Assembly: GCA_950022655.1 (NCBI GenBank)
Contig: OX465584.1
Coordinates: forward strand, 45,490,723-45,554,722
Direction of reading: 5' to 3'
DNA from: Alentia gelatinosa
Taxonomy: Eukaryota > Annelida > Polychaeta > Phyllodocida > Polynoidae
DNA: 64,000 nucleotides
The position numbers and the translations under genes were made by a program. The notes under the pieces were generated by a model that was given only the letters and a program-made list of their open reading frames with translations, searched no databases and was not told where the DNA came from. Position 1 is the first letter of the stretch. Each line of letters starts with the position of its first letter. Below, one piece after another: positions 22,336 through 31,442 of the stretch.

Positions 22336-24746
22336 TTACGGGGATGATGCATGAATGACGGTAGATTTGAACCAACGATTTCACCACAATTTTGCTTCAC
22401 ATTTCAACATGCCATGCATATGTCACAGGGGGAAAAAGATAATTATGTCAAAGCCAATTATGCATGACCTTGGGACTTGTGGATGAGGAGGTAACTGTGG
22501 ATTTAATAGCAACCCTGATATGGAAATAACTCTCTAATGACCCAATCAGTGCAGATAGCAGGGACAAGGGTTTAGAGCAACTCATTTGGCGCATTTAAGT
22601 GGTCCTTCAGGACAGAATGGGGCCAGCCATGCTTTCCACAAGCCTCCTCGAATGTCGGTTAGTGTCAGTCTAGGTGTCAGGACTGACGATTGCTCTCTCT
22701 ATGAGCTATCAAATCCGGCACAGTCCACTTTACAGTGCGCTGTGTCGTTACTGAAATCATTAATTAACTACAGGTACACAGTGACACACAGAGGTAATGG
22801 GTGGTGGTCAGAGTGAACACTGGTCAGTGAGACAGGTGCTAATTAGTAATTTCCTCATTAATGTTTGATGAGAGGCTGCAGGCAGATCCACCTACGTTAC
22901 GACGAAGACCACGTGACTACGAAGAGTGCAGTGGATATAAACATCTTGTTTGGCCATTAGATACATCTAACAAAACAGTTATAAAAGAGTGAACAATTCA
23001 TATTATTGCATATTGTCTAATGCAGGCATTGATTTTATAATCACTCAAATGTATTTATACAATATCCTCTTCGAAAATATAAAATGCATCTTCGAATCCC
23101 ATATTTATCAGGTCATAAATTCATTAAAGCTTATCAATTCAAAACAATTTCATTTCGAAGTCTGTATAGACACAAAAGTTTCTACATTTTCTTTTGATCC
23201 TGCATTATCTCTTTTAGTACGAGATGGTTAATCTATGTGGCCATCTACAGAGCTTTCCAATAAGGCTTCAATCCGATTGCATTATGAACATAATGTATCG
23301 TTACACCAGTGTTTCCCACTCGCCCATGTAACAAGCAAGGCAGGTGGGGCAATACGATACATATTGTATAACGTCATCCGAACTCTTCATTGACACACGT
23401 CGGAAAATAGGATCTCTTATATTATTGTACAGCAATACATGAAACCAATAGAGTGTGTTTGTATTTCCTCAGCTAAATTCTCATTCAGGTAACAACCCAT
23501 GTGCCTCCAATAAGGGCAATATATCCTAGCATGTAATTGCTTCTCTGGCAAATGAATAAATCGACGCAGGAGAGTACTTGCGCAAGAACAACATTGACTG
23601 ACAATTTATGTTAGTTTCAACCCATATGATGGTGTAGCAGACCACTGGTCATTGAGAGTGGACTATCACTCCCTGCGGTACTTCTACCTTTCCAGTGGCG
23701 GAGACAAAGTCGCTACCCCGTGCTGCCACTTCCGCCCGGTTTGGTTCGATTTGATGCGTGGTAGGCTGGGAGATGCGGGATCTACTACCTAGCGTAGCCT
23801 AGAATGCAAAACCAGACTCCGGACTGTTTAGGTATCCAGGTTTTATTATACCCTGGAAGTTTCAGTTCCTTGGTACTGCGGGGCACCAAGTAAAGCAAGG
23901 GAAGAGATTCTGGTCTCTTCACCATTGAAAGGTTTCCGGAGAAACCTAACCTATACAGAGGCTCCAGGCGTTCACTCAACTGGGAGGCACCGCAAGAAGA
24001 CCTGTCGACCTACTGCAGACTCAGCCTATATACTGACTGAGTTACGTAATGCAGGCGACCCCATAGTATTTGCATACACGGGTTCGCCAGCAGTACCGCA
24101 CAGCAGGGATCAGCACTTGTGCCACCTAACGTGACGTGAAACAAATACTGCTCGACTACCCTGACCCCTACATTGGACTCAGCTATTGTACATCCCAACA
24201 TTCAGATGAACTTTGAACCTTACTCCCGTATTTCACATACGGATGGTTTTAGGTATTGGTATACATACACCGTTTCTTTTATTATTAACCGTGATTATAA
24301 CCATCCATGTTATTCAATCGTTATCTATTCAAAAACAATGAAACAAGACGCACAGTACATCCATCTATAGTCACAGCAAGTTTCTCCTTTAAAATGAACC
24401 CCGGCTTTCCTCTTGAATACTGGTACAAATGTTGATGGCAAAGGGAAATCTCCTAATAAGATCAAGCTGATTAATGATAAAAATGATTGGCCAGTATGCA
24501 CTTTAGCAGGTTTGAGTGATACCAATCCTCTTTTATTGCTCTCAGCCATGCTCACAAATGAATCAAGCTGTAATCGCCCTCTTCAGGCCTGCCCGCCGGG
24601 TACACCGCCTCCCGTGCGTACCCTTCTCCGGTCGCCCGGCCAGGGACTACCGGCAACTAAGCAGGCCGGTCCTGTCCCTTGCTACTCCCTACTCTGGGTC
24701 ACGAAATACAACAGGGACCCTGAAAAGATAAATTGGTTGTAGGTTT
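22336..24746. other. No gene seen
   Basis: Several frames of 60-80 codons without domains. No repeat recognised. Confidence 0.35.
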
Positions 24747-25530
24747 AAAGACCGGTTCTATTGGTCGACTATATTTGATACCGATTTACAGTCAGGAAAC
24801 ACAACGTGCAGTCAGGTGCACTACCGACAGACTTATATATAATCTCGCTTCCTTTGACCGACGAAAATGGCACCAATTTTTTGGGATACCCTAAAAGTCT
24901 GTCATTGGTGGCCACCGCTCCATGTCATTGACAGGGTGCAGTGGATGCCGTGTTTTTAATGTGTTTCACATGTCCATGCCGAATTTTGAGGCTAATACTT
25001 TGAGCTTTGACCGATTCGGTTGGTAGTGGTGCTGTTGCATAATATTCGCCAAATCAGTCGGTAACCATTTCTACTGCCAGGCTGTTTCAATTCACTGATC
25101 CTGCATAAGGCCCGTTTCCATTGGCCGACGAAAACGGCGGAGATTTTTCGAATTACCGAGGAAGTCTGTCAGTGGTGGCCACCGACTCCACGTTGGTGAC
25201 ACTTAACTGGTGAGGGTGCAGTGGATACCGTGTTTGTGATGTGTTCCACATGTGCATGTTGATGGATTTGATGGATGGTGATGTTATTACATAATATTCG
25301 CTAAATCAGTTGGACACCATTGTAAGGGCCAGGCCATTTACATTCACTGATCTTGCGTAAGCGGTTCCTGACTGCACAGCGGTGCACAAAAATCGGCCAA
25401 TGGTGATATCCCTATTCGTAGTTCTAGACTGCAGATCGGTGCACAAAAATCGGCCAATGGAAACAGACTTTAGAATTAGAGTATCTAGAAAAATCCACGC
25501 CGTTTTTGTCGGCCAATGAAAACAAGACGC
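24747..25530. mobile_element. Nested TIR elements with CCATTGGCCGAC-type ends
   Basis: Two direct copies of a ~255-bp unit (about 24844-25108 and 25108-25365) share GACCGACGAAAA or GGCCGACGAAAA, GTGGTGGCCACCG, AGGGTGCAGTGGAT and CATAATATTCGC. They are followed by two ~55-bp direct repeats with GCGGTGCACAAAAATCGGCC and GATCGGTGCACAAAAATCGG. Inverted ends include GCCCGTTTCCATTGGCCGAC at 25110 and CGGCCAATGGAAACAGAC at 25451. Non-coding, so non-autonomous. Confidence 0.7.
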
Positions 25531-26819
25531 TGTAGAACCTATGAATATCTACTATTTTTTCCTTTTAAATGTGAGCATCGCTCTGTTATTATCAGAAAAT
25601 GCAACTTCAAGTGAATAATTTGTTGTAATCTGTTTTACATAATCTTGGGATATGCATGTTATTAGTATAACTACTAATCAATATATCTCTTCAAAATAAC
25701 AGTAATACAGTTGGTAACCTAGAAGGAACCACGTTCAGTTACACTTCTGTTTACCATGGCACATTTTTGTCTATCATTTTGTAGAAGCATTTGTATCAAC
25801 TTAATCAGTTTCTCTAAGAACAGCATAAGAGCTCTATGCCTGGGACAGTCGTTATCATTTCCTTAGGAGTACCCTTCAAGTCAATAGTAAACATCCGTGA
25901 TAATAATCAGTTAGAAATGCATCAGTAATGACAGCGTTTCAGAAATCAGTACATCATTAAAAAAAACCTACGTATTTAATTGCCATGAAATTCTTTGGAG
26001 AACATAAATATAATTTCTCTCACAAATAACAATGTATATAAAATATCGTTTCGAAGTGGTAATTGTAGATCAGATTAAATTATAGCAATTTATTGTGCAC
26101 ACCTTCCAAATTTATGGATTAAAAAGGGTATAGATAAAATACTGTCTAGAGGTGCATTGTGGAGCACCATACCTACCAGACAATAAGTAACATTTCCCAG
26201 TACTACTTGCACAGACTAAGGATCTCTGAAAGGTAACCTTGCAGACACTACTAATAAAATAGCTAGACATCGTATAATGAAAGTTTTAATTACATCCCAT
26301 TGGTATAAAGGAATGATAGATTTGTCAAAATTGAGTATTCATGTGCTATTCTAAAGTTGTAGGGCTCTACCATCAGAACAATTAACTTATTCCTTTATAG
26401 AAAGCATTAGTATTGCAAAAATAATAAATAGATGAATCCAACCATGAAGACCGTTGCGAAGAACTACCATAAATAGAACATAATAAATAAATAGAACATA
26501 TTTATTATCTCGAATAATTAATCCCAAACTTCACGGATTCATTCCACATTGAGGAGTTGAGCAGTCGGACACTCACATGTACTTGTATGTAGCAATTCAA
26601 TTGTATCTATTCAGTTTTTATCATCATGTGTAACCTATTTGTCATACAATTTTCCCCATGATTTCGTTTTATCTATTGACTCTTATCCTTCAATGTTATT
26701 CATCATAATATTGACAGAGTTTAGACCATGTGCCTCGGTAATTATTTATTTAGTTTCGTCCCTACTCGTGGTATACGAGGGGTTGTCATCATATATATAT
26801 CTCACTCACCTCACCTAGC
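25531..26819. other. No gene seen
   Basis: AT-rich with no long frame or repeat. Confidence 0.45.
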
Positions 26820-27018
26820 ACATAAACCAGCGCAACGCCGTCTACATACGACGGAGGGCCGTATCACCCCCGCGGGCTTAACACTTCCGCTTTGGTGATT
26901 TCCGGTGCCCATAGCGGTGTCGCGGGAATAATCCGCGAGCATACTGTGGGGTATCGTGCATAGTGATGGCCTTGGAAGGGGTCAACTGGTGTGAGCGTAG
27001 AACCAACAGGGGCTCAAA
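26820..27018 (+). promoter_or_regulatory. Candidate CpG-rich promoter
   Basis: CpG-rich, unlike its AT-rich left flank. It contains ACTTCCGCTT and TTTCCGGTG (ETS-like on either strand) and ends at CAAAATGGCGG, a YY1-like site overlapping an ATG in strong context (A at -3, G at +4). The layout resembles a housekeeping-gene start. Confidence 0.3.
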
Positions 27019-27222
27019 ATGGCGGTTCAATGCTGCTCACGTTCTATACAAACATCAGCTGGTGGCAAAACGAAAATAGAAAGCGAGAGTCATAATTCTG
27101 CGAAAACTCTAGGTAGAATGATAGTGACTCACTTCAAAAATGAAATATCGTATGATGGTTCTATTATCTCGTCTAGATTAGATATTAATGAAGTGGTCAA
27201 GAAGCCATCCGGAGGAATGTAA
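27019..27222 (+). CDS. Possible first coding exon, unknown product
   Basis: An open frame of 67 codons begins at the ATG in the YY1-like ATGGCGG and runs directly out of the CpG-rich patch. The protein begins Met-Ala-Val-Gln-Cys-Cys. I recognise no domain. A splice donor could lie at CTCTAG|GTAGAA (about 27110), which would leave about 30 codons in this exon; otherwise the frame ends at TAA. No downstream exon has been identified. The support is start context plus upstream CpG content only; a chance frame is the main alternative. Confidence 0.2.
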   Translation: MAVQCCSRSIQTSAGGKTKIESESHNSAKTLGRMIVTHFKNEISYDGSIISSRLDINEVVKKPSGGM

Positions 27223-27290
27223 AGTAATCATCATGTCAAGTCTTTGAAGATTTCACCACATGAACTGCCACAGCCACTGACACATTTCAG

Positions 27291-27425
27291 TGACGTCACC
27301 AGTTTTGGGGTTACTCAAGTTGGCCAGTGCACGTCACGTGATTGAGACGTCTTGGCTATGATCATGACGTGTGTACCGGACCATGACGTCAGCGACACAC
27401 GGCCCAGAGTGTAACATGGCGGGAG
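27291..27425. promoter_or_regulatory. CRE, E-box and YY1-like cluster
   Basis: TGACGTCA at 27291-27298 and 27384-27391, CACGTG at 27335-27340, and AACATGGCGGGAGG at 27414-27427. The frame from that ATG closes after seven codons, so the last motif is more likely a binding site than a start codon. Confidence 0.35.
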
Positions 27426-30087
27426 GCGGTAGAGGGTGAAGATTGTGGATAATGAAGTGTGACGTCCTCTCTATCACTCTCCAAGCACATTCTGTAGCCA
27501 CCGGCCCATCTTTGCCACACGGGGAAGGCGGTGTATTGTACCCATGATGTTTTGACTGATCTCTCTGTGAACCAGTCACATGGTGTGTGCTTTCCACACT
27601 TAATCCGCGCAACTCCAGTAAAGGTGAACAAAAACATCCCTCTTGTTTGTATTTAGACATGCAATGTGGATCGTGCGACATGCAATCATCAGTTCTTTTT
27701 TAGATATTTCTTAGAGATGATTATACTATTTAAGCCGTGACATTAGCCTGCGTCATATCATAATGAGACTGAGTGTAAGATGTGATGATGTCAGCCACAG
27801 AACAGCAATATTTGAGCAATGTCCAGTGCTCTAGAAACTACAACACCGCCCACACCCCAACCACTGCGCCTTACCCACAGTAAACCTGCAGGACTTCCGA
27901 TGTACTATGCAGATCATATATCCTTTATAATAATTATGGTGTATATATGTATATATGATTTATATATATGATTTTGCTAATAACTAACACATGTTTCATA
28001 TCTAGGAAATGTATCATAAAAAAGCTAATATTTCTTTGGGAGGACTTTGAGGCAGAGATATAAGAATAGAAACTATTATGGTCTCCGAAACGAGAGCGTT
28101 CGAGTACTTTCTTGCAGCTCCTTTATAGGTGTGAGAGTGATTCGCCTCAAATATTGACAGAGCAGGAGGCCTGAAGAGATTCATATGCATCTTTTCACAC
28201 TCTACTCATACCCTGTTCCTAAACTGGTCGGTCATTTGATACCAAATACATCAATTTGCAATTCTGAAGCTCTTTTTGTGTTCATAATGACGAACCGACA
28301 ACAGGTGATCTTTTAGTAAAGACATTGTTCATATAATCGATGATCATTATGGGCCAATTGTCTAGAGGGTTAGCTTTTCGTGAAAAGAACAAAACCTCTG
28401 GGTTTTTGGGGGTGTCTTTCCTCTCTCCTAATTTCTAATTTCTAATGCATCATGTCTTACGATGATATGAATCTTCTTACTATACTAAACCTGTTGTAAA
28501 GAGTGTAGAGAAAAAAACAGCAGGTATAGCGTGTAGTATAACAGTAAATACCATCATGAAAGAAAAACACCATTAGTAACATACATCCTTAAGATATCTT
28601 AGTAGAAGGACTAAATAAAACAGCCTAGAAAACGAAGGCAGACAAGACATTAGAAGAACTCCCTTCCGTGATACGCAATATCTAATAGAGCCGTCCTAAG
28701 AATATGGACGATTCATTCTGTGTCCCTGCCTGCTACCTCTGGGACACCCTGGCGTTAACATATAGATATACAAAGCCGTGTAGGTGTGAACCCATTCAAA
28801 CGTTTCATGAGTTATCTAGACAGAGACACCGGGCGACCATAAAGCATTGATAAGTGGCACTGGCATGGTTTTCGTAGATAGTGTCAAGGTTGAGATTGGT
28901 TTATCCTATGAAATAAATGACAGACGTAAGTAAATTGCTTTTTCTGAGATAACTTTTGCAATCTCTTGAAAACAGCCAACCTGCCTTGCATTAGATTACC
29001 TACGACCAATAGACTATTAAACAGCTATAATGTGTTCAAATTTTCCACGACTAGTAGTCCCAAGTATGTTCCCAATTATAGCTAAAATGATGATTCTATA
29101 AACTAACCATGATTGAAAACTAACGATGATGTACACGAAATTGTCTAATACTTCTATTATTCGCGTATTCTGCATTTCTTTATCATAATGCCTTCCATAT
29201 TACACTTTTACCTGAGTAGTGCCTCTTTTGTCCACCAGGTCCCCAGGTGTCACTACTCTCCCCTCCCTCACTCCTCGGCTCATCTCCAGGTGCTGACAGC
29301 ATCTAATTAGGACGTGTAACTATGGTTACCAGGGACATGGGAACTGGAACCGGATACAGGTGTTTTGTCAAGCGAACTGAGTAACTCAATGTGCCAGCGA
29401 TTATTGCACTGATTGCATACACTGTCTGCCTATTATCTAGATGAATGGCAATGAGACCTGAGAATATCTATTTGTAAGTGCACCATTTTAGGATTTTAAT
29501 GAAGATTATATCAGATTCTCAATGTTGTAATACCATTCATGATGAGTGTGTTTGTCATCACAACAAATAAGCTGTTTTAACATTGGACCATGAAAAAACG
29601 TTTTCACTTCAGAAATAATCCGTTCTAGAAAACTTTATCCAGAGAGTAGAAAATTCTATAATATATGCAGAGAAAACATGGATTCATGTCAGATGATCAT
29701 ATCAGTTCAAGGAAACCATCTTCGCATGATGAAGCTGTTTAAGGCTATTTACACGTTCACCCCTTATACTAATTTTCTAGGTACATAATCACGGCTGGTT
29801 CAAGTTCCAGCCTATTACATACGCATCATGTTGTACAGGTGAGGCGAGTTCTCCCGTTGACGACTGATTAACCGCAATCTGTGCATCGAAGGTGTTGATT
29901 AGAGACAGAGGAGAAGGTCGTCTTCTAAGGAAAGGGTCATTTGATGCTGGTATAGAGAGTAAACGCAATTATGTTTACACCATATTTTGGTATATATTTC
30001 CCTCTCTTCCAGACTACATGTGCTTAGGTGGGTGTAGGTGACATGTATATATGTGTCCAACAGTGGGACTATCCCCAATCTAGACGT
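27426..30087. other. No gene seen
   Basis: AT-rich, with a short TATG/TATA-rich stretch at 27935-27975. No exon or repeat recognised. Confidence 0.4.
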
Positions 30088-30106
30088 GGTTATATATATA
30101 TATATA
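30088..30106. repeat. Short (TA)n tract at the left junction of the retrotransposon
   Basis: Remnant of the AT microsatellite target. Together with the first bases of the element it forms a perfect palindrome, GGTTA...TAACC, at 30088-30109. Confidence 0.85.
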
Positions 30107-30213
30107 ACCGCTTCCTTCTATTGAGGAGTAAAGAGGAGTAAGACAAATGAGTGAGACAATGTATTTGGCGATTATTTGGTTTTATTTGAACCAAAGACCT
30201 TCATTTTGGTCTC
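30104..30213 (-). repeat. Split direct repeat B2 (3' end of element)
   Basis: 110 bp, identical by eye to B1 at 30401-30510. Its outer end, ATAACCGCTTCC on the plus strand, abuts the (TA)n target. Confidence 0.93.
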
Positions 30214-30234
30214 TTGGTAAAATAAAAAAAATTT

Positions 30235-30402
30235 TATTCTCTCTCTCTCAGGCGCGCGGTGCGTTCGGTGCAGTGGATCGATGTTGAGTGAGGTCGAGCT
30301 TGGTTCCTCAGCTCCGCTCGTCAGGTGTCACTGCAGACTCGCGCTCCCTCTAGTATCCGTTGCGCCTATATACGATTACCCCCTCTGGCGTATTCTTCAC
30401 AT
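30235..30402 (-). repeat. Split direct repeat A2 (internal copy)
   Basis: 168 bp, identical by eye to A1 at 35087-35254. It overlaps B1 by the dinucleotide AT at 30401-30402, and 21 bp of A-rich sequence separates it from B2. Confidence 0.93.
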
Positions 30403-30510
30403 AACCGCTTCCTTCTATTGAGGAGTAAAGAGGAGTAAGACAAATGAGTGAGACAATGTATTTGGCGATTATTTGGTTTTATTTGAACCAAAGACCTTCA
30501 TTTTGGTCTC
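30401..30510 (-). repeat. Split direct repeat B1
   Basis: 110-bp copy of B2, starting 32 bp after the ORF3 stop. The B1-A2 junction probably represents the joined ends of the circular intermediate. Confidence 0.93.
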
Positions 30511-30542
30511 CAAAAACGCCAAGACTGAAAAACCACAGAATC

Positions 30543-31442
30543 TCACTCAAACAATAAAGATACACTCTGTCTATCTAACGTAATCTTAGACTCTAAGGAC
30601 CTCGTTAAGTATAGGAGTACTGCCATGCTCTGCCAGTCTCCTAGCTCCCTTATGTCCACTAAACTAATACCGGCCTCAGATAAGGCAGAGGCCCCGCCTC
30701 TCCTCAATGAATGAGAGGATACCGGATCTATTTTCAACTTTTTTGAGATATTGGTCAACTTTGAAGAAAACCATTGATAAGAACCTCTAACATAAGATCC
30801 TTTTGACATGTATCCCACTAGTTGTGAATCTAATGATGGGTAAACAACTTTTTCCACCAGTCTATTATAGTATCTTTGAACACAAAAACTTTTATTTTTG
30901 GGAACTGTGAAAACTAATTCCAACACTTTTTCCCTTGCCGAGATTGTTTTTGTTTTGTGAATCACAACCTTAACTCCCCATGGATACGTATGTACATCAT
31001 TTACTTTTACCGACATGTCAATTTCCAGAATGTTACTCTTTCTCAAGAGACCACGAAAACCTAAAAGTATCGCAACCCAGAAGGCTAGACCTTCTGAACT
31101 ATCCAAATCTAAATGATCATGAATATTTTGTAATTCATTAACTTTAATAGGTCTCGCTTGTTTTACCTGGGCTCCTAAAATCCTTTTTACGCCTTTTAAT
31201 GTTGCTTGGATTTCAAATGTTAGTGGATCCAAATGCTTATAGCCTAAACATTTATGTAATGTCCATAACCCTGAAACATAATTTGTTATGGAAGAGTATG
31301 CCAGTTTTTCTGACAAATATGATATGTACAATAGGACAGTATGTAACGATGCTGGTAATGGATCTCTAATCCCGGCTTCCTCTGCGAACCTCAGAAACGA
31401 CCGCCATTGGGTTTTCCTAGTCAACATAGTATTTTCCGCCAT
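30543..31442 (-). CDS. Tyrosine recombinase (ORF3) of the Ngaro-like element
   Basis: Site-specific recombinase expected to integrate the circular cDNA. The frame is open from 31574 but begins there with GTG. The first ATG is at 31442, giving 299 residues, and the core SAM-like domain (starting LTRKTQWRSFLRFAEEAG) begins right after it, so I choose 31442. In numbering from 31574, catalytic box I is GLLRKSN with Arg178, the beta-turn Lys is near 207-209 (HKTKT), box II SHSLRRGG gives His288 and Arg291, Trp314 takes the second-His position in GDWQS, and Tyr322 is the nucleophile. All key residues are present. The start lies 25 nt before the end of ORF2, in the +1 frame relative to ORF2, so translation could use reinitiation or frameshifting. 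The stop is close to repeat B1. Confidence 0.9.
   Translation of the reverse strand: MAENTMLTRKTQWRSFLRFAEEAGIRDPLPASLHTVLLYISYLSEKLAYSSITNYVSGLWTLHKCLGYKHLDPLTFEIQATLKGVKRILGAQVKQARPIKVNELQNIHDHLDLDSSEGLAFWVAILLGFRGLLRKSNILEIDMSVKVNDVHTYPWGVKVVIHKTKTISAREKVLELVFTVPKNKSFCVQRYYNRLVEKVVYPSLDSQLVGYMSKGSYVRGSYQWFSSKLTNISKKLKIDPVSSHSLRRGGASALSEAGISLVDIRELGDWQSMAVLLYLTRSLESKITLDRQSVSLLFE

Noticed and set aside
30235..30402. LTRs of an LTR retrotransposon (because A repeats occur at both ends)
   Set aside because: The A and B repeats are split and interleaved (A1...B1A2B2), a tyrosine recombinase replaces the DDE integrase, and there is no target duplication. This fits Ngaro and not LTR elements.
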